This document shows positions 49,198 through 58,117 of a DNA stretch of 64,000 bases, one piece after another. A program made the position numbers and the translations under genes. Source of the stretch: Bradyrhizobium sp. B097 (lineage in GTDB: Bacteria; Pseudomonadota; Alphaproteobacteria; Rhizobiales; Xanthobacteraceae). The notes below the pieces were generated by a model. It was not told the DNA's origin. It did not search any database and worked only from the letters and a program-made list of their open reading frames with translations. The stretch is from the NCBI RefSeq assembly GCF_038957035.1, contig NZ_CP152412.1, positions 5,824,501 to 5,888,500 of the forward strand. Direction: 5' to 3'. How positions within the stretch are numbered: position 1 is the stretch's first letter; the number at the start of each line of letters is the position of its first letter.

Positions 49198-49956
49198 ATG
49201 GCCGATTCGAACAAGCGATCCAGCACGCTGCGCGCCCGCGCAGCAGGAAACCGCCGGCCGGCACGGCCATCGTCCGCCGCCGCCGGCAAGCCGCGCGCTG
49301 CCGCGCAGGCCCGTCTCCCGCAAGGCGACGTCACCCTCACCGATCGCGCCTATGCGGAGCTGGAAGAGCTGATCGTGACGCTGCAACTGCCGCCCGGCAC
49401 CGCGCTGTCCGAGCTCGTGCTCGCCAAGCGGCTCGATATCGGCCGGACCCCGATCCGCGAGGCGTTGCAGCGGCTGTCGCGCGACGGCCTCGTCAACATC
49501 CTGGCCCGTCGCGGCGTGCTGGTGTCCGAGATCGACCTGCGGGCCCAGCTTCGCCTGCTCGAGGTGCGGCGCGAGCTCGAACGGCTGATGGCGCGCGGCG
49601 CCGCCGAACGCGCCACCAGCGAGCAGCGCGCGCAATTCACCGAGATCGCTGCCGGCATGCGGCGCGCGGCGGAAAAATCCGACGATCTGCTGTTCATGCG
49701 GCTGGACCACCAGTTCAACACACTGATCTCGGCGGCGTCGCGCAACGAGTTCGCCTCCCGCGCCATGGGCCTGATGCACGGCCTGTCGCGCCGATTCTGG
49801 TACCAGCATTACAAGGAAGCGGCCGACCTGCCGCTCGCGGCGCGGCTGCATGCCGACGTCGCCGAAGCCGTCGCCGAGCGCCGTGTCGACGCCGCCGGCG
49901 CGGCGTCCGACAGCCTGATCGACTACATCGAAAGCTTTGCGCGTTCGACGCTGTGA
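49198..49956 (+). CDS. GntR-family (FadR subfamily) regulator
   Basis: 252 residues. A basic, low-complexity N-terminus of about 40 residues precedes the winged helix (RAYAELEELIVTLQLPPGTALSELVLAKRLDIGRTPIREALQRLSRDGLVNILARRGVLV). The C-terminal all-helical FCD domain has the metal/ligand-type Asp and His (LDHQFNTLI, RLHADVAEAV). The ATG at 49198 has a poor ribosome-binding site, so an internal start near residue 40 is possible. Sits between the MFS gene and the convergent fatty-acid-hydroxylase/ADH operon and probably controls both. Confidence 0.87.
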   Translation: MADSNKRSSTLRARAAGNRRPARPSSAAAGKPRAAAQARLPQGDVTLTDRAYAELEELIVTLQLPPGTALSELVLAKRLDIGRTPIREALQRLSRDGLVNILARRGVLVSEIDLRAQLRLLEVRRELERLMARGAAERATSEQRAQFTEIAAGMRRAAEKSDDLLFMRLDHQFNTLISAASRNEFASRAMGLMHGLSRRFWYQHYKEAADLPLAARLHADVAEAVAERRVDAAGAASDSLIDYIESFARSTL

Positions 49957-49962
49957 GCGTCT

Positions 49963-50063
49963 GAGATCATGATGCGATTACATGAAATCGCATCATGATC
50001 TCATCTCTTTGTTTGAGCATGATCTCTTCGGAAAACCGGATTCCACTTTTCCGGATCATGCTC
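49963..50063. repeat. Two adjacent hairpins between convergent genes (family A repeat included)
   Basis: A perfect 17-bp stem, 49963-49979 with 49986-50002 (starting GAGATCATGATGCGATT), is followed by a family A element, GAGCATGATC (50015-50024) to GATCATGCTC (50054-50063), whose last bases overlap the ADH stop codon. Together they probably terminate transcription from both the GntR gene and the ADH operon. Confidence 0.7.
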
Positions 50064-51172
50064 TAGAACTCCACGATCGTGCGGATCGAGCGGCCGCGCC
50101 GCAACGCCTCGAAGCCGTCATTGATGCCGTCGAGGCTGCAGCGGCCGGTGATCAGCTCGTCGAGCTTGAGCCGGCCGTCGAGGTAGGCCTGCGCCAGCAA
50201 GGGGAAGTCGCGCCGTGGCCGCGCGCCGCCGTAGCTCGAGCGACGAAATCGCTTCTCCCCCATCAACGCGCCCCAGCGGAAACTCACGTCTTGCGTGACG
50301 TCGATCTTGCCGAGCCAGATCACCTCGCCGCCCGGCCGCACCGCCTCCGCGGTCTGCCGAAACGCCAGTGGATGGCCCGCCGCTTCGAGGATGACGTCGG
50401 CGCCCCGCCCGCGCGTCGCCTCCTTGGCGAACTGGACCGGATCCTCGCGCGCCGCGTTGACCGCGTGCGTCGCGCCGAGTTGCCGCGCCAGCGCAAGCTT
50501 TGCATCGTCGAGGTCGACCGCGATAACAGCACCGGCGCCGGCGAGCCGGGCGCCCTGCACTGCAGCCAGCCCGACCGCGCCGCAGCCGGTGACCATCACG
50601 GTATCGCCATAGCCGATGTCGGCTATGTTCAGCGCGGCGCCGACGCCGGTCATGACGCCGCAGCCGATCAGGCACGCGCGATCGAACGGGATGTCCTTGG
50701 GCACGACGATCGCCTGCTGCGCCGGGAGCACGACATATTCCGAGAACGCGCCGAGGAACATCAGATGCGACAGGCTGCCGCCACCCGCGAGCTGCGCCTT
50801 CGACGCGCCGTCGAAATGCATGCCTTCCGCGCCCCTGGCGAGATAGCTCTCGCACAGGATCGGCTGCGCGCGGTCGCAGTAAAAGCAGTGCCCGCAATGC
50901 GGATTCCAGGACAGGATCACGTGATCGCCGGCGTGCACGTCATGCACCGCGCTGCCAACCTCCTCGACCACGCCGGCCGCCTCGTGCCCGAGGATCATCG
51001 GCAAGGGATAGCGCAGCGACCCGTCGATCACCTCCAGATCGGTGTGGCAGAGCCCCGCGGCACGCACTTTCACCACGACGTCGGTCGGCGCAGGTGCTGC
51101 AAGCGAAACGCGCTCGATGGAGAGCGGCGTTCCGCTTTGATGCAGCACGGCCGCGCGACAGGTCAGGGTCAT
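50063..51172 (-). CDS. Zinc-dependent alcohol dehydrogenase
   Basis: Medium-chain dehydrogenase, 369 residues. Catalytic zinc ligands lie in GLCHTDLEV and LGHEAAGVVEEVG; the structural four-Cys lobe is CGHCFYCDRAQPILC. The NAD-binding motif is GCGAVGLAAVQGARLAGAGAVIAVDLDD, with Asp implying NAD preference. Resembles class III / S-(hydroxymethyl) dehydrogenase-like enzymes and aryl-alcohol dehydrogenases. Last gene of the operon led by the fatty-acid hydroxylase family gene; may oxidise the alcohol produced upstream in the pathway. Confidence 0.9.
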   Translation of the reverse strand: MTLTCRAAVLHQSGTPLSIERVSLAAPAPTDVVVKVRAAGLCHTDLEVIDGSLRYPLPMILGHEAAGVVEEVGSAVHDVHAGDHVILSWNPHCGHCFYCDRAQPILCESYLARGAEGMHFDGASKAQLAGGGSLSHLMFLGAFSEYVVLPAQQAIVVPKDIPFDRACLIGCGVMTGVGAALNIADIGYGDTVMVTGCGAVGLAAVQGARLAGAGAVIAVDLDDAKLALARQLGATHAVNAAREDPVQFAKEATRGRGADVILEAAGHPLAFRQTAEAVRPGGEVIWLGKIDVTQDVSFRWGALMGEKRFRRSSYGGARPRRDFPLLAQAYLDGRLKLDELITGRCSLDGINDGFEALRRGRSIRTIVEF

Positions 51173-51208
51173 CTCAAAGAATTCTCCGGCGGAGAAATCC
51201 GCGTGGGG

Positions 51209-51517
51209 TCAGGCCGTTTGTCCGGACCGCAGCGCCGCGACCGCCTCATCGAGATCGGCCGAGGAGAGTTCCCATTCATTGCCGAAATTGGCGACGATGC
51301 GCCGCATGAAGCTCTCGTGCAGCGCCTTCGCCGCGGTCGCGTCGTGCAGATGATCATAGAGCAGCGCGAAGGCCAGCTGGGCCGGCTCGGGCCCCTCATA
51401 GCTCCATTCAAAGCCGTGTTCGGTGAGCCGAAGCTGGTCGTAATGCGGTGACAGCGGCTCGCCGTCGACCAGCACGGAAATGCCGTCGATGGTACGGTCC
51501 CCGGCATAGCTCGCCAT
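51209..51517 (-). CDS. Small DUF6166-like protein
   Basis: 102 residues: MASYAGDRTIDGISVLVDGEPLSPHYDQLRLTEHGFEWSYEGPEPAQLAFALLYDHLHDATAAKALHESFMRRIVANFGNEWELSSADLDEAV. The FEWSYEGPEPAQLAFALL...F..NEWELS arrangement is that of DUF6166 proteins (small acidic, no known function). Soluble. GGGAG upstream of the ATG. 36 bp before the ADH gene and 28 bp after the small membrane-protein gene in the same operon. Function unknown. Confidence 0.7.
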   Translation of the reverse strand: MASYAGDRTIDGISVLVDGEPLSPHYDQLRLTEHGFEWSYEGPEPAQLAFALLYDHLHDATAAKALHESFMRRIVANFGNEWELSSADLDEAVAALRSGQTA

Positions 51518-51545
51518 CGGAGTCTCCCTATGCTGCAGCATCATA

Positions 51546-51743
51546 TCAGGATCCCGGTGGACGCATCTTGAGGTCCTTCTTGACGACCTCGGGGAAGATC
51601 CACATCGCGACCGTGGCGAATACGCCAAGGAAGGCGACCGCGTAGCTCGGTCCCTGCTGTCCGAGATAGACCATGAAAAAGTATCCGCAGGCCGCCGTGG
51701 CGAGGCACGCCAGCGACAGCATGAGCTTGATGTGGCTCGGCAT
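51546..51743 (-). CDS. Small two-helix membrane protein
   Basis: 65 residues with two hydrophobic segments (MLSLACLATAACGYFFMVYLG and YAVAFLGVFATVAMWIFPEVV) and a short basic tail (KKDLKMRPPGS). GAGGGAGG precedes the ATG. Next to a second membrane protein (12 bp upstream gene) and the hydroxylase, suggesting a small membrane complex. No known domain. Confidence 0.75.
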   Translation of the reverse strand: MPSHIKLMLSLACLATAACGYFFMVYLGQQGPSYAVAFLGVFATVAMWIFPEVVKKDLKMRPPGS

Positions 51744-51755
51744 CGAGACCTCCCT

Positions 51756-52130
51756 CTAGGTCCACATGTGGAACGATGGTGCGGCCACGCCGACGAGCAG
51801 CGCCAGCGCCGCAATCATGGCGCAACATGACAGCCGCAATCCCGCACGTCCGTCGCGCCACCATTCCGGCAGCGCCTGAAACAGCCCCGGCAGGAACAGG
51901 AACAGCACACCGCCCACCACAACGACGGTGGTCCAGCGCAGCTCGACCAGGGCGAATGCCAGCGTGCCGACGAGCAACATCGCCCATAATGCGGTCGTCA
52001 TCGTCACCGGCAGAACGGCGCGTCCGCGCAGCGGATACATGCCGGCCAGCTGCAGGAAGCCGATGCAGCACACGCTCCACAGCAGGCCGAACCAGGCGAG
52101 GCCGGCGAGATTGGGTTCAAGCTGCGGCAT
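51756..52130 (-). CDS. Four-helix integral membrane protein of unknown function
   Basis: 124 residues with about four hydrophobic helices (LAWFGLLWSVCCIGFLQLAG, MTTALWAMLLVGTLAFALV, VVVVGGVLFLFLPGLF, LSCCAMIAALALLVGVAAPSFHMW). Its start overlaps the 3' end of the fatty-acid-hydroxylase gene by 14 bp, implying translational coupling. Tryptophan- and cysteine-rich for its size. No domain recognised; perhaps a subunit supporting the membrane hydroxylase. Confidence 0.75.
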   Translation of the reverse strand: MPQLEPNLAGLAWFGLLWSVCCIGFLQLAGMYPLRGRAVLPVTMTTALWAMLLVGTLAFALVELRWTTVVVVGGVLFLFLPGLFQALPEWWRDGRAGLRLSCCAMIAALALLVGVAAPSFHMWT

Positions 52131-52914
52131 GCGGCACCGATTGCTCTTTCACCACCACCCGCGGCGTCCGCGCCGTCCGTCGCATGTCGGTCTTCACGTA
52201 GCGCATGCTGTAGCCGTTGAAGATGTGGCCAAGCAGGCCGCGGTTGAGGTCGGAAGTGCCGAATACATAGTCCATCACCGGGAAGGTCAGGTTCATGTTC
52301 CGCTCCATCATGATCGACTGGTTGTGATGGGCGGTATGATGCCGGCGGATGGTGTTGACGAACGGCATGTTGCGCACGAAGGCATTTTCCTCGACGTGGC
52401 AGCAGAAGTGCATGAATTCGTAGATCAGGTACATCGACGTGGTCGTGGTGATCAGCAGCCAGCCGGTATTGGCCGAGATCACCAGACCGGCGACGATCGC
52501 CGGCGGGATCGACATCAGGGTGAACACCACCAGCGCATAGGGCGGGAAGAAGGTGACGCGCCAGTCGTGATGATCGGCAAAGCGCATCTCCTCCTCGGTG
52601 AAGAACTGATGGTGCATCAGCGTGTGGCGGCTGTAGATCGCGCGCAGCAGCGGCACGTTCGAGGGCCTGTGCATGACGAAGCGATGCACCGCCCATTCGA
52701 AGAAGTTCGCAATCAGGAACACCGCCGGAATGGTGAGATATTCCCACCACTTCAAATCGTGCACATTGGCCAAATAGACGTACAGCGCCGTGAAACCGAT
52801 CGTGTAGATCAGCACGACGTGCAGCCAGCCATTGTACCAGCCCACCACGCGCTCGCGGTAGGTCGCGCGATATTTGCGCTGGCGGTCGGTCATCCCTGTT
52901 GCAGCCAACTCCAT
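52117..52914 (-). CDS. Fatty acid hydroxylase/sterol desaturase-family membrane enzyme
   Basis: 265-residue di-iron membrane oxygenase. The eight-histidine set is visible as HRFVMH, SRHTLMHHQ, HFCCHVEEN and RRHHTAHH, with four predicted membrane segments (LHVVLIYTIGFTALYVYLA, YLTIPAVFLIANFFEW, TFFPPYALVVFTLMSI, IPPAIVAGLVISANTGWLL). ATG at 52914 (MELAATGM) has GGAGG 8 bp upstream; ATGs at 52929 and 52932 are alternatives. First gene of a five-gene operon; the TGACATATCA motif is just upstream. Substrate (acyl chain, sterol-like or other hydrocarbon) unknown. Confidence 0.9.
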   Translation of the reverse strand: MELAATGMTDRQRKYRATYRERVVGWYNGWLHVVLIYTIGFTALYVYLANVHDLKWWEYLTIPAVFLIANFFEWAVHRFVMHRPSNVPLLRAIYSRHTLMHHQFFTEEEMRFADHHDWRVTFFPPYALVVFTLMSIPPAIVAGLVISANTGWLLITTTTSMYLIYEFMHFCCHVEENAFVRNMPFVNTIRRHHTAHHNQSIMMERNMNLTFPVMDYVFGTSDLNRGLLGHIFNGYSMRYVKTDMRRTARTPRVVVKEQSVPHAAA

Positions 52915-52939
52915 CGCGGCGTCCTCCATCATTCTTATC

Positions 52940-52949
52940 TGACATATCA
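52940..52949. promoter_or_regulatory. TGACATATCA motif upstream of the fatty-acid-hydroxylase operon
   Basis: Within CTGACATATCAG, an almost symmetric 12-mer, 26 bp before the chosen start. Same ten bases as at 47597-47606. Candidate GntR-family operator. Confidence 0.55.
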
Positions 52950-53134
52950 GTAGCACATCAGATGCGAAAGGCAAGCTGCCTTGGCGGACAAGACGCGGTC
53001 GAGAAAAAAGGATGGTGCGCGGAACCGGCGCAAGACGGAGCAGGAAATCGGGAGCTAATTTCGAACGCTCGGGCTGATGCCGCCCTGCCCGTCCACCGCG
53101 GCGGCAAGGCTCAAACGGGGGCGACCTCATGAAA

Positions 53135-53165
53135 AAGCCGCCCCGGACGATGTCCGAGGCGGCTT
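53135..53165 (-). terminator. Rho-independent terminator of the acyl-CoA ligase gene
   Basis: AAGCCGCCCCGGAC (53135-53148) and GTCCGAGGCGGCTT (53152-53165), 13 of 14 pairs, 3-base loop. On the minus strand TTTTTC follows, 24 bp after the ligase stop at 53189. The region between it and the fatty-acid hydroxylase (52950-53134) holds nothing else recognised. Confidence 0.8.
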
Positions 53166-53188
53166 CTGGTCTTCGACAGATCAGACGA

Positions 53189-55318
53189 TCAGAGCAGTCC
53201 CGCGCCGCGGGCCCACTTGTACTTGGCGCCGAGCACCTCGACTGGCAGCTCGGTCGAATAGGCGTAGGCCGGAATGCCGTTCTGGTAGAGATATTCGGCG
53301 GCTTCCTCGACCTCGACGTCGCCGGCGAGCGAGGCGACGATCGGCTTCACGAAGCCCTTGGCCTCCATCTCCTTCTTCACCTCGACCATGTTGCGCGCGA
53401 ACACCATCGGCGGCGTCACGATGGTGTGCCAGTAGCCGAGGATCAGCGCGTGGATGCGCTCATCGGAGAGACCGAGCTTCACCGTGTTGACGTAGGTGAT
53501 CGGCGGCTCGCCGCCGGTGATATCCACAGGATTTCCAGCCGCGCCGAACGGCGGGATGAACTTGCGGAACGCCGCATCGAGATCCGGCGGCATCTGCATC
53601 AGCGACAGGCCGTTGTCGACGACGGAGTCGGAGAGCAGCACGCCGGAGCCGCCGGCGCCGGTGATGATCAGGACATTCTCGCCCTTCGGCGTCGGCAGCA
53701 CCGGCACGCCGCGGGCGAACTCGAGCAACTGCCGCAGGCTGCGAGCGCGGATCACGCCGGACTGCTTGAACACGTCCTCATAGATCTTGTCGTTGCCGGC
53801 AAGCGCGCCGGTGTGCGACGAGGCCGCCTTCGCACCCGCAGAGGTGCGGCCGGCCTTCAGCACGACCACCGGCTTCTTCTTGGAGACGCGCTTGGCGGCC
53901 TCCGCGAAGGCCCGGCCGTCCTTCAGGTCCTCGCAATGCTGCGCGATCAAATTGGTGTTGGGATCCTGCTCGAAGAAGGCGAGCAGATCGTCCTCGTCGA
54001 TGTCGGACTTGTTGCCGAGGCCGACGATCGCCGACACGCCCATCTTGGCCGAGCGCGAGAAGCCGATGATCGCCATGCCGATGCCGCCGGACTGCGACGA
54101 CAGCGCCGCGTGGCCCTTGACGTCATAGGCGGTGCAGAACGTGGCGCAGAGATTGGCCGGGGTATAGTAGAAGCCGTAGATGTTCGGCCCCATCAGGCGG
54201 ATGTTGTACTTCTTGCCGACCTCGACGATCTCGGCCTGCAATTCGGGCGCGCCGGCTTCGGCAAAGCCCGAGGGAATCAGCACCGCACCGGGGATTTTCT
54301 TCTCGCCGCACTCGACGAGCGCGCCGGCGACGAATTTCGCCGGGATTGCGAACACCGCCGTGTCGATCACGCCGGGCACGTCCTTGACGCTCTTGTAGGC
54401 CTTGTAGCCGAGGATCTCCTCGGCCTTCGGGTGGATCGGATAGATCTCGCCCTTGTAGCCGCCGTTGATGAGGTTCTTCATCACGGAGTTGCCGATCTTG
54501 CCGTCCTCGGCGGAGGCGCCGATCACCGCGACGCCCTTCGGCTGCATGATGCGGCTCATCGCCGCGACGATCTCTTCGGTCGGGCGCGGCGCCGGACGCG
54601 GCTTGTAGTCGAAGTCGACGACGATGCGGACGTCGGCGGCGATCGCGTTCTTGCTGGTGGCGAACACCGGATTGAGGTCGAGTTCGACGATCTCGGGGAA
54701 ATCGCTGACCAGCTGCGACACCTTGACGATGATTTCGGCGAGCGCTTCGCGGTTGACGGGGTCGCCGCCGCGCACGCCCTTCAGCATCTCATGGGCCTGG
54801 ATGCCGTCGAGCATCGACAGCGCATCGTCCTTGGTCGCAGGCGCGAGGCGGAAGGTGATGTCCTTGAGGATTTCGACCAGCACGCCGCCGAGGCCGAAGG
54901 CGACCAGCTTGCCGAACGAGCCGTCGGTGATCGAGCCGACGATCACCTCGGTGCCGCCGCCCAGCATCTGCTGGACCTGGATGCCCTCGATCTTGGCATC
55001 GGCCTTATATTTCTTGGCGTTGGCCAGAATCGTCTCGTAGCTCTTCTCGGCGTCCGCGGCGCTCTTGACGCCGACCACGACGCCGCCGGCCTCGGTCTTG
55101 TGGAGGATGTCGGGCGAGACGATCTTCATCACCACCGGGAAGCCCATGTCGGAGGCGATCCGGGCGGCCTCGGCGGCCGACTTGGCAACGCCCTCCTTCG
55201 GCACCGGAATGCCGTAGGCGTCGCAGACCACTTTGCCTTCGGGCGCGGTGAGGCTCGTACGCTTGTCGGCCCTGACCGCATCGAGAATTTTGCGGACCGC
55301 ATCCTTCGAATTTGACAT
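53189..55318 (-). CDS. ADP-forming acyl-CoA ligase (acetate-CoA ligase family, single chain)
   Basis: 709 residues. An ATP-grasp-like beta part is N-terminal (about 1-235: PVVMKIVSPDILHKTEAGGVVVGVKSAADAEKSYETI, GTEVIVGSITDGSFGKLVAFGLGGVLVEI). The CoA-binding and ligase alpha part follows (PKGVAVIGASAEDGKIGNSVMKNLINGGY, SSQSGGIGMAI, GNKSDIDEDDLLAFFEQDPNTNLI, SSHTGALAGND with conserved His). Such enzymes make acyl-CoA with ATP or GTP giving ADP/GDP. Divergent from a GntR gene that precedes oxc and frc, so oxalate, formate or another short acid is the likely substrate. Confidence 0.87.
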   Translation of the reverse strand: MSNSKDAVRKILDAVRADKRTSLTAPEGKVVCDAYGIPVPKEGVAKSAAEAARIASDMGFPVVMKIVSPDILHKTEAGGVVVGVKSAADAEKSYETILANAKKYKADAKIEGIQVQQMLGGGTEVIVGSITDGSFGKLVAFGLGGVLVEILKDITFRLAPATKDDALSMLDGIQAHEMLKGVRGGDPVNREALAEIIVKVSQLVSDFPEIVELDLNPVFATSKNAIAADVRIVVDFDYKPRPAPRPTEEIVAAMSRIMQPKGVAVIGASAEDGKIGNSVMKNLINGGYKGEIYPIHPKAEEILGYKAYKSVKDVPGVIDTAVFAIPAKFVAGALVECGEKKIPGAVLIPSGFAEAGAPELQAEIVEVGKKYNIRLMGPNIYGFYYTPANLCATFCTAYDVKGHAALSSQSGGIGMAIIGFSRSAKMGVSAIVGLGNKSDIDEDDLLAFFEQDPNTNLIAQHCEDLKDGRAFAEAAKRVSKKKPVVVLKAGRTSAGAKAASSHTGALAGNDKIYEDVFKQSGVIRARSLRQLLEFARGVPVLPTPKGENVLIITGAGGSGVLLSDSVVDNGLSLMQMPPDLDAAFRKFIPPFGAAGNPVDITGGEPPITYVNTVKLGLSDERIHALILGYWHTIVTPPMVFARNMVEVKKEMEAKGFVKPIVASLAGDVEVEEAAEYLYQNGIPAYAYSTELPVEVLGAKYKWARGAGLL

Positions 55319-55348
55319 TGGCTTCCTCCTGGGACAGATTTCGTGGCA

Positions 55349-55444
55349 TTTGGTATGCCAAAAACGTAATTGTCAAGGTCGGTCGATGCCCAAAAATATC
55401 GAAAAATATGGGTAGCTTGACATTCTGGTATTTGGCATGCCAAA
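55349..55444. promoter_or_regulatory. Paired GntR operators in the oxalate divergent promoter
   Basis: TTTGGTATGCCAAA (55349-55362, one mismatched pair) and TTTGGCATGCCAAA (55431-55444, perfect palindrome), 82 bp apart, each followed by more A's. -35-like TTGACA occurs on both strands between them (minus: complement of 55371-55376; plus: 55417-55422). One site overlies each promoter, so one regulator could control both the ligase and the gntR-oxc-frc genes. Confidence 0.78.
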
Positions 55445-55499
55445 AATCTAAGGTACTTTCTTCTGCTAAGAAGACGTCTCCAAGAGGAGGAGACGAGTC

Positions 55500-56231
55500 G
55501 TGCCAGAACCGAAACAGACCAAGGCGTCGCCCACCATGGCTGACACAGATATCGCCATCGTCCGGATCGCGCCGGAGACGAGCTTCAAGAACAAGGCCTA
55601 TGAGGCCTTGAAAGAAGCGATCCTGAAGATGGACATCTACGCGACGCCGGAGCCGGTGATGCTCGACGAGCGCGCATTGTCCGAGCGCCTCGGCGTCAGC
55701 CGCACGCCGATCCGCGAAGCGATCGCGATGCTCGAGCAGGACGGATTCGTGAAGACCGTGCCGCGCCGCGGCATCGTCGTGGTCCGCCGCACCAAGGCGG
55801 AGATCGTCGACATGATCCGCGCCTGGGCGGCGCTGGAAAGCATGGCGGCGCGCCTGATCACGACAACAGCGCGCAAGAAGGACATCACGGCGCTGCGCGA
55901 CTTCTTCAAGGACTTCAGCGACGATCGCCTGCCGCAGGATCACGTCGAGGAATATTCCAAGGCCAACATCGCCTTCCACCAGGCGCTGATCTCGCTGTCG
56001 GAATCGCCTGTGCTGGTCGACCTCACCAATGACCTGCTGCTGCATGTGCGCGGCTATCGCCAGCTCACCATCGGCCGCAAGGATCGCACCGCGACCTCGC
56101 TGCCCGAGCATCTCGGGATCATCGAGGCACTGGAAGCGCGCGACACCGAGCTGGCCGAAAAGCGCGCCCGCGACCACACGCTCGGCCTTGCCGCCTATGT
56201 CGAGGCGCACGGCCAAGAATTATTCACGTAG
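55500..56231 (+). CDS. GntR-family (FadR subfamily) regulator of the oxalate locus
   Basis: 243 residues from a GTG start preceded by GAGGAGGAG. The winged helix is at about 30-85 ([65 protein letters not shown]), then a helical FCD domain ([29 protein letters not shown]). An alternative ATG lies 12 codons on. Divergent from the acyl-CoA ligase and 83 bp before oxc. The two TTTGGNATGCCAAA palindromes upstream are its probable sites; oxalyl- or formyl-CoA may be the effector. Confidence 0.88.
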   Translation: MPEPKQTKASPTMADTDIAIVRIAPETSFKNKAYEALKEAILKMDIYATPEPVMLDERALSERLGVSRTPIREAIAMLEQDGFVKTVPRRGIVVVRRTKAEIVDMIRAWAALESMAARLITTTARKKDITALRDFFKDFSDDRLPQDHVEEYSKANIAFHQALISLSESPVLVDLTNDLLLHVRGYRQLTIGRKDRTATSLPEHLGIIEALEARDTELAEKRARDHTLGLAAYVEAHGQELFT

Positions 56232-56314
56232 AGAACCGTTCACGTAAGTTTGAGAGTCCACACCCGCTTCAGACGACGATCAGATCGTCCGAACCAAGAA
56301 CGATCAGGGAGACG

Positions 56315-58051
56315 ATGCCGATGCTGAATACCGCTACGAAGTCCGAGGCACCGGGCACCGAGCAGGAACTAACCGATGGCTTCCACCTCGTCATCGATGC
56401 GCTCAAGCTCAACGGCATCGACACCGTCTATGGCGTGCCGGGGATCCCGATCACGGACCTGGGCCGCATGGCCCAGGCGGCGGGCATTCGCGTGCTCTCG
56501 TTCCGCCACGAGCAGAATGCCGGCTATGCGGCCTCGATCGCCGGCTTTCTGACCAAGCGCCCCGGCGTCTGCCTCACGGTGTCGGCGCCCGGCTTCCTCA
56601 ACGGCCTCACGGCGCTTGCCCACGCCACCACCAACTGCTTCCCGATGATCCTGATCTCGGGCTCGTCCGAGCGCGAGATCGTCGACCTGCAGCAGGGCGA
56701 CTATGAGGAGATGGACCAGCTCGCGATCGCCAAGCCGCTCTGCAAGGCGGCGTTCCGCGTGCTGCACGCCCAGGACATCGGCATCGGCCTTGCGCGCGCG
56801 ATCCGCGCCGCGGTGTCGGGCCGTCCAGGCGGCGTCTATCTCGATTTGCCCGCAAAGCTGTTCGGCCAGGTCATGGACGCGGCGGCCGGCGAGAAGTCGC
56901 TGGTCAAGGTGATCGATGCTGCGCCGGCGCAGATCCCTGCCCCGTCGGCCGTCAAGCGCGCGCTCGACGTGCTGAAGAACGCAAAACGTCCGCTGATCAT
57001 CCTTGGCAAGGGCGCGGCCTATGCGCAGGCCGACGAGGCGATCAGGAATTTTGTCGAGAAGAGCGGCGTGCCTTTCCTGCCGATGAGCATGGCCAAGGGC
57101 CTCTTGCCCGATCTGCATCCGCAATGCGCGGGTGCGGCGCGCTCGACCGTGCTGAAGGATGCCGACGTCGTCATGCTGATCGGCGCCCGCCTCAACTGGC
57201 TGCTGTCGCACGGCAAGGGCAAGACCTGGGGTGAGGCTCCGAAGAAGTTCATCCAGGTCGACATCGAGCCGAAGGAAATGGATTCCAACGTCGAGATCGT
57301 CGCCCCCGTGGTCGGCGACATCGGCTCCTGCGTGTCCGCGTTCCTCGACGCCATGGGCGCCAACTGGTCGGCCGCGCCGAGCGACTGGCTTGCCACCGTG
57401 GCGAAGAAGCGCGACGACAACGTCGCCAAGATGGCGCCGAAGCTGATGAGCAACGCCTCGCCGATGGATTATCACGGCGCGCTCGGCGCGCTGCGCACGA
57501 TCATCGCGGAACGTCCGGACACCATCTTCGTCAACGAAGGCGCCAACACGCTCGACCTCGCCCGCGGCGTCGTCGACATGCACAAGCCGCGCAAGCGGCT
57601 CGACGTCGGCACCTGGGGCGTGATGGGCATCGGCATGGGCTATTCGATCGCGGCCGCGGTCGAGACCGGCCTGCCCGTGCTCGCGGTCGAAGGCGACAGC
57701 GCGTTCGGCTTCTCCGGCATGGAGGTCGAGACCATCTGCCGCTACAAGCTGCCGATCTGCGTCGTGATCTTCAACAATGACGGCATCTATCGCGGCACCG
57801 ACGTCAACAGCGCGGGCGAGGATCCGGCGACCACCGTGTTCGTCAAGGGCTCGCGCTACGACAAGATGATGGAAGCCTTCGGCGGCGTCGGCGTCAACGC
57901 CACCTCGCCCGACGAGCTGAAGCGCGCGGTCAATGCGGCGCTGGATTCCGGCAAGCCGACCTTGATCAACGCGGTGATCGACCCTGCGGCGGGCTCGGAG
58001 AGCGGCCGCATCGGCAACCTCAATCCTCAGAGCGTTCTGAAGAAAAAGTAA
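56315..58051 (+). CDS. oxc: Oxalyl-CoA decarboxylase
   Basis: ThDP- and Mg-dependent enzyme converting oxalyl-CoA to formyl-CoA and CO2; cytoplasmic. 578 residues, usual length for OXC. Visible: activating Glu in [16 protein letters not shown], the central domain with ADP-binding helices, and the PP-domain motif [58 protein letters not shown] (GDS...NN). Strong GGGAG before the ATG. Followed after 66 bp by formyl-CoA transferase, so the two form the core of oxalate degradation, regenerating oxalyl-CoA by CoA transfer. Confidence 0.95.
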   Translation: MPMLNTATKSEAPGTEQELTDGFHLVIDALKLNGIDTVYGVPGIPITDLGRMAQAAGIRVLSFRHEQNAGYAASIAGFLTKRPGVCLTVSAPGFLNGLTALAHATTNCFPMILISGSSEREIVDLQQGDYEEMDQLAIAKPLCKAAFRVLHAQDIGIGLARAIRAAVSGRPGGVYLDLPAKLFGQVMDAAAGEKSLVKVIDAAPAQIPAPSAVKRALDVLKNAKRPLIILGKGAAYAQADEAIRNFVEKSGVPFLPMSMAKGLLPDLHPQCAGAARSTVLKDADVVMLIGARLNWLLSHGKGKTWGEAPKKFIQVDIEPKEMDSNVEIVAPVVGDIGSCVSAFLDAMGANWSAAPSDWLATVAKKRDDNVAKMAPKLMSNASPMDYHGALGALRTIIAERPDTIFVNEGANTLDLARGVVDMHKPRKRLDVGTWGVMGIGMGYSIAAAVETGLPVLAVEGDSAFGFSGMEVETICRYKLPICVVIFNNDGIYRGTDVNSAGEDPATTVFVKGSRYDKMMEAFGGVGVNATSPDELKRAVNAALDSGKPTLINAVIDPAAGSESGRIGNLNPQSVLKKK

Positions 58052-58117
58052 GCAGTCCCCTTCAACCCATCACTCCCTGCGGGTGCAGGGGCAGACCAGA
58101 GTACGGAGCATAATATT

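Noticed and set aside
49134..49964. 276-codon plus-strand frame overlapping the GntR gene
   Set aside because: Arg/Ala-rich shadow; the GntR frame has a recognisable winged helix and FCD domain.
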